Source: Mameliella sp. CS4 (GTDB lineage: Bacteria; Pseudomonadota; Alphaproteobacteria; Rhodobacterales; Rhodobacteraceae). Taken from it: a stretch of 64,000 nucleotides of DNA. Of the stretch, positions 45,956 to 55,771 are shown in pieces (positions within the stretch are counted from its first letter, which is position 1; the number at the start of each line of letters is the position of its first letter). The notes below the pieces were generated by a model. It worked only from the letters and a program-made list of their open reading frames with translations, searched no databases and was not told the origin of the DNA. The stretch lies in contig NZ_JAHXRQ010000001.1 of NCBI RefSeq assembly GCF_019392335.1, positions 496,001-560,000 on the forward strand. The letters are read 5' to 3'. The translations under genes were made by a program, and so were the position numbers.

Positions 45956-46019
45956 CACTCGCCACCGGCACCACGCGGTATCGGCGCGTAGGGCGGGGGT
46001 TACCCCGCCGCCCAACCGT

Positions 46020-46580
46020 TCAGGACGCGGGCATCGAGCTGACACCGACCTGCGCGGGGCGCAGCAGCCGGTCATACAGCATGAACCCTTCGGCAGAGAC
46101 CTGGATGATCTCGCCCGCCTTGGTGCCCGGCACCGGAGCCTCGAACATGGCCTCGTGCTGTTGCGGGTCGAACCGCTCACCGACCTCGGGCGTGATCCGG
46201 GTGACACCGTGGCGCTCAAATACCTTGAGCAGCTCTTTCAGGGTCAGTTCCACGCCTTCGACAAGCGCGGTCGGGGCACCTTCGGATTCCTGCGCCGCGG
46301 TCAGCGCCCGGTTGAGGTTGTCATAGACCGGCAACAGGTCGCGCGCGATGCGGGTGCCGCCATAGGCCTGCGCCTCGCGACGGTCCTTGTCGGCGCGTTT
46401 GCGGGCGTTTTCCGCATCCGCCAGCGCCCGCATGAACCTGTCCTTGTAGTCGTCCCGCTCGGCGCGCAGCGCATCGATTTCCATCGCGATATCGTCGATC
46501 TCCTCGTTCAGATCGGCCTGCTCTTCTGCTTCGGCCGCGTCGATGTCATCGAGAAAATCGTCCTTTTTCGGGTCTGCCAT
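46020..46580 (-). CDS. grpE: GrpE nucleotide exchange factor (186 aa)
   Basis: Nucleotide exchange factor of the DnaK chaperone. An acidic N-terminus is followed by a long coiled coil (LRAERDDYKDRFMRALADAENARKR) and the C-terminal beta domain with HGVTRITPEVGERFDPQQHEAMFE, the family signature. The start was set at the ATG with GAGGTGG just upstream; an ATG three codons earlier is possible. It follows hrcA by 11 bp on the same strand; dnaK and dnaJ are not in the window. Confidence 0.95.
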   Translation of the reverse strand: MADPKKDDFLDDIDAAEAEEQADLNEEIDDIAMEIDALRAERDDYKDRFMRALADAENARKRADKDRREAQAYGGTRIARDLLPVYDNLNRALTAAQESEGAPTALVEGVELTLKELLKVFERHGVTRITPEVGERFDPQQHEAMFEAPVPGTKAGEIIQVSAEGFMLYDRLLRPAQVGVSSMPAS

Positions 46581-46591
46581 GCTGTCCACCT

Positions 46592-47656
46592 CTAACTCCG
46601 GTCGGCGATCATCCGCCCGACCAGCTGCGCCGTGTAATCCACGATCGGAACGATCCGGCCATAGTTCAACCGGGTCGGGCCGATCACGCCCACCGCGCCA
46701 ATGATCTTTCGGTCCGCGTTCATATATGGAGAGACCACCAGAGAGGAACCCGAAAGTGAGAAAAGTTTGTTCTCGGAGCCGATAAAAATGCGCACCCCTT
46801 CGCCTTCGTCGGTCAGTTCTAGGAACTCGGCGATGTCACGCTTGCGTTCAAGGTCATCAAACAGGCTGCGGATTCGGTCCAGTTCTTCCTGGGCGGAATC
46901 CTCTTCGAGCAGATTCGCCCGGCCGCGCACGATCAGGCGTTCGCTGCTGTCGCCGCTGCCGTCCCAGACCGCGATCCCTGCGTCGATCAGCGCGGCGGCC
47001 AGGCTGTCGATTTCCTGACGGCGCTTGGAAATCTCGGCCTGCATGGCCTTGCGCAGTTCCGTCAGGGTCCGTCCCTCGGCCAAGGCATTGGTGAAATTCG
47101 CCGCTTCGCGCATGGCGCTGGGGGTCAGGCCCGGCGGCGGGGTAAAGACCCGGTTTTCGACATGGCCATCGGCAAAGACGATCACCACAAGCGCGCGATC
47201 CTGCGCCAGGCTGACGAACTCGATATGTTTCAGCGGCGCCTCGTGTTTCGGGGTCAGCACCAGCGAGGCCCCGTGCGTCACCCCCGACAGGGCAGAGCCG
47301 ACCGCATCCAGAAGCCCCGAGACATCGCCCGCGTTCCGGCCCAGCGTCGCGTCCAGTTTCTCGCGGTCCTGATCGTCCAGATCGCGCACCTCCAGCAAAC
47401 CGTCGACGAACATCCGCAGCCCCTGTTGCGTGGGGATGCGCCCGGCCGAGACATGCGGGCTGTCCAACAGGCCGAGAAATTCGAGATCCTGCATCACGTT
47501 GCGGATCGTCGCCGCCGAGACCTTTTCCGACAGGCTACGGGTCAGCGTGCGCGAGCCGACCGGTTCGCCGCTTGCCAGATATCCTTCGACCACCCGCCGA
47601 AACACCTCGCGCGAGCGATCGTTCATCTGTGACAGGAGTTCGCGTGCCTCATTCAT
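46592..47656 (-). CDS. hrcA: Heat-inducible repressor HrcA (354 aa)
   Basis: Represses groESL-type heat-shock operons by binding CIRCE elements. It shows the N-terminal winged helix ([46 protein letters not shown]) and the C-terminal block [26 protein letters not shown]. No CIRCE sequence was found near hrcA-grpE, so this operon does not look self-repressed. It is divergent from rph. Confidence 0.94.
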   Translation of the reverse strand: MNEARELLSQMNDRSREVFRRVVEGYLASGEPVGSRTLTRSLSEKVSAATIRNVMQDLEFLGLLDSPHVSAGRIPTQQGLRMFVDGLLEVRDLDDQDREKLDATLGRNAGDVSGLLDAVGSALSGVTHGASLVLTPKHEAPLKHIEFVSLAQDRALVVIVFADGHVENRVFTPPPGLTPSAMREAANFTNALAEGRTLTELRKAMQAEISKRRQEIDSLAAALIDAGIAVWDGSGDSSERLIVRGRANLLEEDSAQEELDRIRSLFDDLERKRDIAEFLELTDEGEGVRIFIGSENKLFSLSGSSLVVSPYMNADRKIIGAVGVIGPTRLNYGRIVPIVDYTAQLVGRMIADRS

Positions 47657-47768
47657 CTTCTTGCCCTCTGCGGCGCCATTAAAGAGCCTCTGGCCGGAAC
47701 GTCAATCGGGGTTGCATCCGTGGGCTACCGCTGTCTATCCCCTGCATGACCAGCAGGAAGGGAAGACA

Positions 47769-48482
47769 ATGCGACCGTCGGGACGAGATTTAAGCGAAAT
47801 GCGCGCCGTTTCAATCGAAACGGGTGTGACCAAACATGCCGAAGGCTCTTGCCTGATCCGCATGGGAGACACCCATGTGCTGTGCACCGCCTCGCTCGAA
47901 GAGCGGGTGCCGCCCTTTATCAAGGGCTCCGGCCAGGGCTGGGTGACAGCGGAATACGGGATGCTGCCGCGATCGACCTCGTCGCGCATGCGGCGCGAGG
48001 CGCAGGCCGGCAAGCAGGGGGGCCGCACGGTGGAAATCCAGCGACTCATCGGGCGCGCGCTGCGCGCGGGTGTGGACCGCAACGCGCTGGGCGAACGCCA
48101 GATCACCGTGGACTGCGATGTGATCCAGGCAGACGGCGGCACGCGCTGCGCCTCGATCACCGGCGGCTGGGTGGCGCTGCGTCTGGCCGTCAACAAGCTG
48201 ATGAAGGCCGGGGACGTGATCACCGATCCGCTGATTTCCGAAGTGGCCGCAGTGAGTTGCGGGATCTACGCCGGGCAGCCGGTGCTGGATCTGGATTACC
48301 CCGAGGACAGCGAGGCCGGCACTGACGGGAACTTTATCCTGCGCGGCGACGGACGGCTGATCGAGGTGCAGATGAGCGCCGAGGGGTCGACCTTTTCGCG
48401 CGACGAAATGGGCCGCCTGATGGATCTGGCGGAAAAAGGCGTCTCGGACCTGGTCGCGGCACAGCGGACCGCCGTGGCATGA
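47769..48482 (+). CDS. rph: Ribonuclease PH (237 aa)
   Basis: Phosphorolytic 3'-5' exoribonuclease that trims tRNA precursors. [12 protein letters not shown] is the family N-terminus; [11 protein letters not shown], the phosphate-site arginine region, and [15 protein letters not shown] are diagnostic. The ATG follows GGAAGGGAAG and fits family length; the frame is open further upstream without conservation. It is the first gene of an rph-rdgB-hemW operon, overlapping rdgB by 4 nt. Confidence 0.96.
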   Translation: MRPSGRDLSEMRAVSIETGVTKHAEGSCLIRMGDTHVLCTASLEERVPPFIKGSGQGWVTAEYGMLPRSTSSRMRREAQAGKQGGRTVEIQRLIGRALRAGVDRNALGERQITVDCDVIQADGGTRCASITGGWVALRLAVNKLMKAGDVITDPLISEVAAVSCGIYAGQPVLDLDYPEDSEAGTDGNFILRGDGRLIEVQMSAEGSTFSRDEMGRLMDLAEKGVSDLVAAQRTAVA

Positions 48483-49093
48483 CCCGACGGTTCGAAGGTG
48501 ACAAACTGCTGGTGGCGACGCACAACCAGGGCAAGCTGGACGAGATCGCGCATTTGCTGGAACCCTATGGCGTGACCTGCGTGGGCGCCGCCGAGATGGG
48601 CTTGCCAGAGCCGGACGAGACCGGGACAACCTTTGTCGAGAACGCCCGGATCAAGGCGCACGCGGCTGCCAAGGCCACCGGACTGCCCGCGCTGGCGGAC
48701 GATTCCGGCATCGAAATCGACGCGCTGGACAAGGCGCCGGGTGTCTACACGGCGGATTGGGCGGAAACCCCGCATGGGCGCGATTTCATCATGGCAATGG
48801 GAAAATCCCATGACCGGCTGGTGGAAACCGGCATCCCGGAACCCTGGACCGCGCGGTTCTGCTGCACGCTGGTCCTGGCCTGGCCGGATGGCCAGGACAT
48901 GGTCTTTCCCGGTGTGATGGAGGGCAGCCTGGTCTGGCCGATGCGTGGCTCACAGGGGCATGGCTACGATCCGATCTTTCAGCCGCAGGGATACGACGTG
49001 ACCTTTGGCGAAATGGACCGCTGGGAGAAGAACAAGATTTCTCACCGGGCGGATGCCTTCCGGAAATTCGTGGCGGGATGCTTTGACGCATAA
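48479..49093 (+). CDS. rdgB: dITP/XTP pyrophosphatase (204 aa)
   Basis: House-cleaning enzyme (HAM1 family) hydrolysing non-canonical purine nucleotides to monophosphates. The N-terminal [12 protein letters not shown] is the signature substrate-binding loop; [11 protein letters not shown] with the catalytic Asp and [16 protein letters not shown] follow; the end keeps [11 protein letters not shown]. It is coupled to rph through a 4 nt overlap and overlaps hemW by 11 nt. Confidence 0.95.
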   Translation: MTRRFEGDKLLVATHNQGKLDEIAHLLEPYGVTCVGAAEMGLPEPDETGTTFVENARIKAHAAAKATGLPALADDSGIEIDALDKAPGVYTADWAETPHGRDFIMAMGKSHDRLVETGIPEPWTARFCCTLVLAWPDGQDMVFPGVMEGSLVWPMRGSQGHGYDPIFQPQGYDVTFGEMDRWEKNKISHRADAFRKFVAGCFDA

Positions 49094-50249
49094 TCCCCCG
49101 GAAAACTGGCAGATCGGCGGGTTCGGGCTGTATGTCCACTGGCCGTTCTGCGAGGCGAAATGCCCGTATTGCGACTTTAACAGCCATGTCGTGAAGGGCA
49201 TCGACCAGACCCGTTGGGCCAGGGCCTTGGCAGAGGAGATCCGCCGCGCCGGGGCGCAGACGCCCGACAGGGTGCTGAGTTCGGTCTTTTTCGGGGGTGG
49301 CACACCCTCGCTGATGGCGCCGGAGACCGTTGCCACGGTGATCGAAGCCGCGCGCGATTGCTGGACCTTTGCCAATGACATCGAGATCACGTTGGAAGCC
49401 AATCCACGCTCTGTCGAGGCGGGTCGTTTCGAAGGCTATGCGCGGGCGGGCGTCAACCGGGTGTCCTTGGGCGTGCAATCCCTGCGGGCAGACGATCTGC
49501 GGCGGCTGGGACGCCTGCATGACGTTGAGGAAGCGCGGGCCGCCTTCAACATCGCCCGCTCGGTCTTTGACCGGGTCAGTTTCGACCTGATCTATGCCCG
49601 GCAGAGCCAGACGCTGGACGATTGGCGCGCGGAACTGTCCGAGGCGCTGGACATGGCCGTGGATCACCTGTCGCTCTACCAGTTGACGCTGGAAGAGGGG
49701 ACCGCCTTCTGGGACCGTGCGCGGGCTGGAGGGCTGCGCGGCCTGCCGGGAGAGGACCTGGCCGCTGACATGTTCGAGCTGACGCAGGAGCTGTGCCAGG
49801 CCGCCGGATTCGAGGCCTATGAAGTGTCGAACCATGCGAGACCCGGGGCACAATCGCGGCACAACCTGGTGTATTGGCATTACGGCGATTGGATTGGTGT
49901 CGGGCCCGGCGCGCACGGACGGATCGGCTGTGGTGCCGCGCGGCACGCCACTGTGGCCTGGACTGCGCCGGGCAAATGGCTGGAGCGGGCCGAGGCGGGC
50001 ACCGGGTTGGAAAGCCAGGAACTTCTGTCCTTGGAGGATCAGGCCGGTGAATACCTCATGATGGGGTTGCGCCTGACTGAAGGACTAGATGTTGAGAGAT
50101 TGCGAGCGTTGGACAAAGGGATAGCCCCCGTTTCCGCTATCCGCGATCTGCAGGAGCTGGGCCTTGTCGAGCAAAACGGGCCAATGTTGCGCGCGACGGG
50201 GCAGGGGCGGCTGGTGCTCAACTCGGTGATTGCCGCCCTCTTGCCCTAG
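49083..50249 (+). CDS. hemW: HemW, radical SAM haem chaperone (388 aa)
   Basis: Homologue of coproporphyrinogen III oxidase HemN; this branch binds haem and is thought to deliver it to respiratory proteins. The radical-SAM cluster motif is CEAKCPYC in WPFCEAKCPYCDF, and GGGTPS follows. The start is taken as TTG, which overlaps the rdgB stop and gives [20 protein letters not shown], close to the usual N-terminus; the ATG five bases upstream is out of frame. It converges on parB with 3 bp between the stops. Confidence 0.9.
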   Translation: MTHNPPENWQIGGFGLYVHWPFCEAKCPYCDFNSHVVKGIDQTRWARALAEEIRRAGAQTPDRVLSSVFFGGGTPSLMAPETVATVIEAARDCWTFANDIEITLEANPRSVEAGRFEGYARAGVNRVSLGVQSLRADDLRRLGRLHDVEEARAAFNIARSVFDRVSFDLIYARQSQTLDDWRAELSEALDMAVDHLSLYQLTLEEGTAFWDRARAGGLRGLPGEDLAADMFELTQELCQAAGFEAYEVSNHARPGAQSRHNLVYWHYGDWIGVGPGAHGRIGCGAARHATVAWTAPGKWLERAEAGTGLESQELLSLEDQAGEYLMMGLRLTEGLDVERLRALDKGIAPVSAIRDLQELGLVEQNGPMLRATGQGRLVLNSVIAALLP

Positions 50250-50252
50250 AAC

Positions 50253-51167
50253 CTAGTGCGAGGTGCTGAGCAACCCGCAAAGCGCGTCTAGCTGTTCCAG
50301 CGTATCGTAGGAAATCGTCAGACGTCCCGCATCATCGCCGGGCTTGTGGTCGATCCGAACCTTCATGCCAAGCGCGGCGCTGAGATCCCCCTCGAGGGCG
50401 CGCGTGTCGGCATCCTTGTCCATCTGGAATCCGCCCTCGGGCGCCTTCTTGCGTGGCTTGCCCTCTGGGTTCATCTGCTTGGCCAGTTTTTCGGTTTCCC
50501 GCACCGACAGACCCTTGGCCAGCACCGTCTTGGCCAGACCATCCGGATCGGTTGCGGTGATCAGCGCGCGGGCATGTCCGGCGCTGAGTTGGCCCTCGGA
50601 AACCATGTCCTGCACACCTTCCGGCAAGTTCAGAAGTCGCATCAGGTTGGCGATATGGCTGCGGCTCTTGCCCAGGGCTTCGGCCAGCTTTTCCTGCGTA
50701 TGCCCGAACTTGAACATCAATTGGCGATAGCCGGCCGCCTCTTCGATGGCATTCAGGTCTGCCCGCTGGATGTTCTCGATAATGGCAACTTCGAGCACCT
50801 CGGTATCGTCGAAATCCCGCACCAGGACCGGGATTTCATGGCGCTGTGCCATTTGCGATGCACGCCAGCGGCGTTCACCGGCGACGATCTCATATTTGCC
50901 CTCTTCGTGCGGAGAGGGGCGCACGATCAGGGGCTGCAACACGCCCTTGGTGCGAATCGAGGCGGCAAGCTCGTCCAGTTGAGCCTGGGTAAAGCTGCGC
51001 CGGGGCTGATCCGGATTGGGGATCAGCGATTCGATCGGCACCATGCGGTCTGCACGTCGGGAATTTTCGACCTCGGTCGTTTCCTGCGCCGGACCCACGT
51101 CCGCCATGAGCGCCGAAAGGCCGCGGCCCAGACCGCGGCGGGTGTCTTTCTTGGGTTTCTCTGCCAT
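50253..51167 (-). CDS. parB: Chromosome partitioning protein ParB (304 aa)
   Basis: Binds parS sites and spreads as a CTP-dependent clamp to load SMC and be moved by ParA. The N-terminus has the ParA-stimulating motif RRGLGRGLSALM. The clamp domain contains NPDQPRR and GERRWRAS (CTP/arginine motif). The helix-turn-helix lies in HTQEKLAEALGKSRSHIANLMRLL. The C-terminal dimer domain ends the protein. parA lies 22 bp upstream and perfect parS sites lie 1.4 and 3.3 kb away. Confidence 0.96.
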   Translation of the reverse strand: MAEKPKKDTRRGLGRGLSALMADVGPAQETTEVENSRRADRMVPIESLIPNPDQPRRSFTQAQLDELAASIRTKGVLQPLIVRPSPHEEGKYEIVAGERRWRASQMAQRHEIPVLVRDFDDTEVLEVAIIENIQRADLNAIEEAAGYRQLMFKFGHTQEKLAEALGKSRSHIANLMRLLNLPEGVQDMVSEGQLSAGHARALITATDPDGLAKTVLAKGLSVRETEKLAKQMNPEGKPRKKAPEGGFQMDKDADTRALEGDLSAALGMKVRIDHKPGDDAGRLTISYDTLEQLDALCGLLSTSH

Positions 51168-51189
51168 GCCCGTCCTCTGTTGCCGCGGT

Positions 51190-51999
51190 TCAGGCGGCGC
51201 GTTTGTCGTTTTTCTTCAGCAGTTCCTCGGCCAGGGCGCGATAGGCCTGCGCGCCTTTCGAGGACGTGTCATAAGCCAGCACAGGCAGCGCGTAGGAGGG
51301 GGCCTCGGATACGCGTACGTTGCGGGGAATAACCGTTGAGAACACGAGATCGCCAAGGTTAGCCCGGGCGTCCGCCTCGACGTGCTGAGAGAGGTTGTTG
51401 CGTGCGTCGTACATCGTCAGGACAATGCCTTCGATGCGCAGCGAAGGGTTGGCACTTTGCCGGACTTCGCGGATCGTCAGCATGAGCTGCGACAGACCTT
51501 CAAGGGCGAAGAATTCGCTTTGCAGGGGCACGAGAACCGAATGCGCGGCGACCATCGCGTTGACGGTCAGCAGGTTCAGCGAGGGTGGGCAGTCCACCAG
51601 GATCACGTCGAACCCGTAGTCGTCCAGCGCGGGCTGGCGCAGGGCGTCGTGCAACAGAAAGCTGCGTTTCTCGTTGGAATACAACTCGATATCGGCTGAG
51701 CTGAGGTCCACCGTGGCCGGAATCAGCGAAAGATTCTCGGTCGAGGTTTTCAGGATCACGTCGCCCGGGGGCACATCCCCCAGAAGCAGATCGTAGGTCG
51801 TCAACTCGCGATCTTCGGGTTCGATGCCCAGGCCGGTCGAGGCGTTTCCCTGCGGATCGAGATCCACAACCAGGACCTTGTGCCCTTGCTCACATAGCGC
51901 GGCCCCGAGGTTGATCGTCGTCGTGGTCTTGCCCACGCCGCCTTTCTGGTTGGCGATGGCGATGATTCTCGGACCCGGGGGGCGAGTCGGATCAGACAT
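51190..51999 (-). CDS. parA: Chromosome partitioning ATPase ParA (269 aa)
   Basis: Deviant Walker-A ATPase that segregates the chromosomal origin together with ParB. The motif NQKGGVGKTTTTINL is near residue 20 with both lysines; VVDLDPQGNASTGLG and VDCPPSLNLLT follow. It lacks the N-terminal helix-turn-helix of plasmid ParA proteins, fitting a chromosomal system. The start overlaps the rsmG 3' end by 8 nt. It belongs to the mnmG-rsmG-parA-parB operon. Confidence 0.96.
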   Translation of the reverse strand: MSDPTRPPGPRIIAIANQKGGVGKTTTTINLGAALCEQGHKVLVVDLDPQGNASTGLGIEPEDRELTTYDLLLGDVPPGDVILKTSTENLSLIPATVDLSSADIELYSNEKRSFLLHDALRQPALDDYGFDVILVDCPPSLNLLTVNAMVAAHSVLVPLQSEFFALEGLSQLMLTIREVRQSANPSLRIEGIVLTMYDARNNLSQHVEADARANLGDLVFSTVIPRNVRVSEAPSYALPVLAYDTSSKGAQAYRALAEELLKKNDKRAA

Positions 52000-52609
52000 G
52001 GACGAGGTCTCCGATTTCCAGGACAACTGCGTTTGGGTTGGTTCTACTTGTATGCGGAGTGCAGGAGAATTGCCATTGGCTGCGAGCGTCTTCGAGCTCT
52101 TTTCCCCAGCTTTCGCCCTTCATGAACAACGCCGTGCCCCCCGGGGCCAGATGGCGTGCCGCAAATTCCATCAGTTTGGGCAAGGGGGCAAGGGCGCGGG
52201 CGGAGAGGACAGTGGCCTCTTGCGGAGTGCAGGCCTCAATCCTATCTGCGTGAACCCTCGCTGTCAGGCCGGTCTCACGGATGACACTGCGCAGGAAGGT
52301 GGCCTTGCGCGTATCCGATTCGATCAGGCTGACAGGAACATCCGGCGCAGATTCCGCCAGAAGGATTGCGATGACGAGGCCAGGAAACCCACCGCCGCTG
52401 CCAATGTCGACCCAATGTCCAGAAGGGTGGGGGACAACGGATACCAGCTGGGCGGAATCCGCGAAATGCCTGTCCGCAGCCTCGGCCAGTGTCGCCCGCG
52501 CAACCAGATTGATGCGCGGATTCCACTTGGTCAGCATTGCGAGGTAGTGATTCAGGCGCTCCAGTGTTTCACGTGAAACATCGAGACCCAGCGTTTCCGA
52601 CGTGATCAT
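51992..52609 (-). CDS. rsmG: 16S rRNA (guanine527-N7)-methyltransferase RsmG (205 aa)
   Basis: Methylates G527 of 16S rRNA using [21 protein letters not shown] is the SAM loop with the family-typical GGGFPG, and WNPRINLVA is the N-terminal signature. The codons for DVSRETLE near the N-terminus contain a perfect 16 bp parS palindrome, so this coding sequence doubles as a centromere site. It overlaps mnmG by 4 nt upstream and parA by 8 nt downstream. Confidence 0.95.
   Translation of the reverse strand: MITSETLGLDVSRETLERLNHYLAMLTKWNPRINLVARATLAEAADRHFADSAQLVSVVPHPSGHWVDIGSGGGFPGLVIAILLAESAPDVPVSLIESDTRKATFLRSVIRETGLTARVHADRIEACTPQEATVLSARALAPLPKLMEFAARHLAPGGTALFMKGESWGKELEDARSQWQFSCTPHTSRTNPNAVVLEIGDLVHV
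52565..52580. promoter_or_regulatory. parS site (perfect palindrome) inside rsmG
   Basis: TGTTTCACGTGAAACA, a perfect 16 bp palindrome of the bacterial chromosomal parS type, 1.4 kb from parB. It encodes residues of the VSRET stretch of RsmG. Confidence 0.92.
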
Positions 52610-54483
52610 ACCGCATCTTTACGAAAATGCTGCCGCAGTTTGGCAAGAATCAAGGTCAATGCCGCGGGAGTCATCCCGTCGATCCGTCCCGCCTGAGCAA
52701 TCGTTTCCGGACGCGTTCGCGACAGCTTTGCCTTCAATTCATTAGACAGACCCTGCAAGGCGGAAAAATCGAAATCCGCCGGAATCTCAACAGCTTCATC
52801 CTTCTTGAGGATCTCCACGTCTCGCGCCTGCCGGTCCAGGTAATTCGCGTAAAGCGCTTCCCGCTCCAACTGGGCGCCGGTCTCCACGTCGAGGTTTCCC
52901 AAGTCCTCATCCAGTTGAGCCAGCGTTTCCAGCCCAAAATCCTTGAACGACAGCATCTGGAATCCGCTTCTGCGTGCCCCGTCCTGGTTGACGTTGATGC
53001 CGATGGACCGCAACTGGTTGGGGCTGAAAGAGACGGAATCCAGCTTTTCCCGCCCCGCCACCAAACGCGCCATCTTGTCGTCATAGGTACAGCGACGACC
53101 GTCGGACACCGTGCCAAGCTCGATGGCCTTGGGCGTCAGACGCTGATCCGCATTGTCTGCCCGCAAGGACAGACGGAATTCCGCGCGGCTGGTAAACATT
53201 CGATAAGGCTCGCTGACCCCCCGCGTCGTCAGGTCATCCAGCATCACGCCAATATAGCTTTCCGTTCGCGAGAACTTGATTGGGTCTCGATCCTGTGCCT
53301 GGGCCGCTGCGTTCAGACCAGCCACAAGCCCCTGGGCAGCGGCTTCTTCATATCCCGTTGTCCCGTTGATCTGTCCGGCAAGGTACAGGCCCTCGACATC
53401 GCGCAGGCGCAATGTCCCGGCCAAGGCGCGCGGATCAACATAATCATACTCGATGGCATACCCGGGCTGCATGATCTCGACTTTTTCGAGACCGGGAATG
53501 CTCCGCACGTATTCCTCCTGAATCTCCTGGGGCAGGGAGGTCGAAATTCCGTTTGGATAGATCGTCGGAACATCCAGACCCTCGGGCTCAAGGAAAACCT
53601 GGTGCGAGGTCTTGTCCGCGAACCGCACCACCTTGTCCTCGATCGAGGGGCAATATCGTGGCCCAACACCTTCGATATGTCCGCCATACATCGCCGAGCG
53701 AGACAGGTTGTCCCGGATGATGTCATGGGTGCGCTCGGTGGTATGGGTGATCCCGCAGGAAATCTGTCGCGCTTGCGGGGCAGGGGAGAGGAAAGAAAAC
53801 ATCACCGGATCTTCGTCACCCGGCTGCATGTCCAATCCGCTCCAATCGATGGTGCGCCCGTCCAGGCGCGGCGGTGTCCCCGTCTTCAACCGGCCAATCG
53901 GCAGGTCCATATCCTTGATCCGATCCGCAAGCCGGACAGAAGGGCGATCGCCCATCCGCCCCCCGGGTTTCTGGACATCGCCGATATGAATGACCCCACG
54001 CAGGAAGGTTCCGCTGGTCAGCACCGTTGAATTCGCTCGGATCTCAGAGCCGTCACCCAGCACAACGCCGTCGACCCGCTCCCCGGACATCAGGAAATCG
54101 ACGACTTCACCCTCGATAACCTGCAGGTTTTCTGTCCCCGCAATCTCCGCCTGCATCGCCTCGGCGTATAACCGGCGGTCGGCCTGGGCACGGGGGCCTT
54201 GCACAGCCGGGCCCTTGCGGCGGTTCAACAGCCGAAACTGAATCCCGGCCGCATCGGCGATACGCCCCATGACCCCGTCCATCGCGTCGATTTCACGGAC
54301 AAGATGCCCTTTACCCAAGCCACCAATTGCCGGGTTGCAGGACATGACCCCAAGATCCTGCAAGCGCAAGGTGACAAGGGCCGTGCGCGCACCCATCCGG
54401 GCCGAAGCCGTGGCGGCTTCGGTTCCTGCATGGCCGCCACCTACGACGACGACATCAAAGGTCTCATGTTTCACGTGAAACAC
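52606..54483 (-). CDS. mnmG: tRNA modification enzyme MnmG (625 aa)
   Basis: FAD-dependent partner of MnmE that installs the carboxymethylaminomethyl group on U34 of certain tRNAs. The dinucleotide fold [21 protein letters not shown] is at the N-terminus; [23 protein letters not shown], the RTGTPPR-like [11 protein letters not shown], and the C-terminal helical domain follow. The first residues MFHVKH are encoded by a perfect parS site, so the start codon region is a ParB-binding site. It lies just downstream of mnmE and overlaps rsmG. Confidence 0.96.
   Translation of the reverse strand: MFHVKHETFDVVVVGGGHAGTEAATASARMGARTALVTLRLQDLGVMSCNPAIGGLGKGHLVREIDAMDGVMGRIADAAGIQFRLLNRRKGPAVQGPRAQADRRLYAEAMQAEIAGTENLQVIEGEVVDFLMSGERVDGVVLGDGSEIRANSTVLTSGTFLRGVIHIGDVQKPGGRMGDRPSVRLADRIKDMDLPIGRLKTGTPPRLDGRTIDWSGLDMQPGDEDPVMFSFLSPAPQARQISCGITHTTERTHDIIRDNLSRSAMYGGHIEGVGPRYCPSIEDKVVRFADKTSHQVFLEPEGLDVPTIYPNGISTSLPQEIQEEYVRSIPGLEKVEIMQPGYAIEYDYVDPRALAGTLRLRDVEGLYLAGQINGTTGYEEAAAQGLVAGLNAAAQAQDRDPIKFSRTESYIGVMLDDLTTRGVSEPYRMFTSRAEFRLSLRADNADQRLTPKAIELGTVSDGRRCTYDDKMARLVAGREKLDSVSFSPNQLRSIGINVNQDGARRSGFQMLSFKDFGLETLAQLDEDLGNLDVETGAQLEREALYANYLDRQARDVEILKKDEAVEIPADFDFSALQGLSNELKAKLSRTRPETIAQAGRIDGMTPAALTLILAKLRQHFRKDAV
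54467..54482. promoter_or_regulatory. parS site (perfect palindrome) across the mnmG start
   Basis: TGTTTCACGTGAAACA, identical to the site in rsmG and 1.9 kb away. On the mnmG strand it covers the second base of the ATG to codon 6, giving the MFHVKH N-terminus seen in many alphaproteobacterial MnmG proteins. Confidence 0.92.
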
Positions 54484-54486
54484 TCC

Positions 54487-55764
54487 TCACTTGCCAATGC
54501 AGAAGCTGGAAAAGATATGGTCCAGGACCTGTTCGACATCAACGTGACCCACCAGCTGCTCCAAAGCCCGCAATGCGATACGGACTTCCTCGCTCGTCAC
54601 ATCGTACACGTCGAGGCCATCTTCCAAAAGCACCTGCGCCTGTTCCAGATGGGCCAGACCCTCGGCCAGTGCAACCCTGTGCCGTTCGCGCGAGGCCAAC
54701 CCTGCCCCCTGCACCTCTTCGACCAGGCGCGCTTCGATCCCTGACAAAAGCTCGGGAACGCCAAGCCCGGTCAGACCAGACACCCCCTCACCAGCCCTGT
54801 CACCCTTGGCCGTGACAACAATGTCTCCCTCGGAGACCTCCAGCATGGGGGCGTCACCCTCAGGCACAAGATGCACCCGCAGATCCGCCGCACTTGCCCG
54901 TTCCCGCGCCCGCGCCACACCGATTTGCTCGACACTGTCGTCCGACTCGCGCAGGCCTGCCGTATCCAGAAGGGTCACGGCCAGGCCGCCAATGTCCATA
55001 CGCACTTCGATCACGTCCCGAGTGGTGCCTGCAACATCAGACGTGATCGCCGCATCGCGGCCGGCAAGGTAATTCAACAGTGTCGACTTGCCCGCATTCG
55101 GCGGCCCGACAATCGCAACCTCGAACCCCAGCCGAACACGCTCTGCCGATTCCAATCCGTGCAGCTCGCGCCGGATATCTTCACAGACAGACCGCAAGAG
55201 ATCTCGAACCTCGTCCGAGACATCGACCGGCACCTCTTCATCGACAAAGTCGATTGTGACTTCCAGCAAGGACACAGCCCGCAGGATCTTCTCGCGCCAG
55301 TCCCCCACCCGGGTTCCCAGCGCCCCGGTCAGCATCCGCAAGGCCTGCCGCCGCTGCTGCTCGGTCTCCGAATCGATCAGATCCGCCAGCGCCTCGACCT
55401 GACTCAGGTCCAGACGTTCGTTTTCCAGGGCACGCCGGGTGAATTCCCCTGGTTCGGCGCCACGCAGACCGGGCATCTCACCCAGTTCGCGCAACAGCGC
55501 CTGCACCACGGCCACACTCCCATGCACCTGGAACTCGGCCACGCACTCCCCGGTAAAGCTCGCCCCTTCTTCAAAGATCAGGACCAGTGCCTCATCCAGG
55601 AAGTCGCCGTTGCCAGAGACCAACCGTCGCACAGAGGCCATGCGCGGATGGGGCAGGGGGCCACCCAGCCGTTCCACCGCATCCCAGGCAAGGGGCCCGG
55701 ACACGCGCACAACCGAAACGCCCGCTTTCCCGACCGCACTCGCCAGGGCAAAGATCGTGTCCAT
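54487..55764 (-). CDS. mnmE: tRNA modification GTPase MnmE (425 aa)
   Basis: GTPase partner of MnmG in U34 tRNA modification. The N-terminal folate-binding domain starts MDTIFALASAVGKAGVSVVRVSG. The G domain has GPPNAGKSTLLN (P-loop) and DTAGLRES. The C-terminus ends FCIGK, the conserved C-x-G-K tail with its catalytic cysteine. Slightly shorter than the enteric protein. It lies 7 bp after rho on the same strand. Confidence 0.95.
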   Translation of the reverse strand: MDTIFALASAVGKAGVSVVRVSGPLAWDAVERLGGPLPHPRMASVRRLVSGNGDFLDEALVLIFEEGASFTGECVAEFQVHGSVAVVQALLRELGEMPGLRGAEPGEFTRRALENERLDLSQVEALADLIDSETEQQRRQALRMLTGALGTRVGDWREKILRAVSLLEVTIDFVDEEVPVDVSDEVRDLLRSVCEDIRRELHGLESAERVRLGFEVAIVGPPNAGKSTLLNYLAGRDAAITSDVAGTTRDVIEVRMDIGGLAVTLLDTAGLRESDDSVEQIGVARARERASAADLRVHLVPEGDAPMLEVSEGDIVVTAKGDRAGEGVSGLTGLGVPELLSGIEARLVEEVQGAGLASRERHRVALAEGLAHLEQAQVLLEDGLDVYDVTSEEVRIALRALEQLVGHVDVEQVLDHIFSSFCIGK

Positions 55765-55771
55765 AATTGGA

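Noticed and set aside
47641..47768. CIRCE element between hrcA and rph
   Set aside because: No TTAGCACTC-N9-GAGTGCTAA-like repeat is present in this gap or after grpE.
48456..49093. Frameshift between rdgB and hemW
   Set aside because: hemW lacks a nearby in-frame ATG, but a TTG start overlapping rdgB restores a normal N-terminus, so no frameshift is needed.
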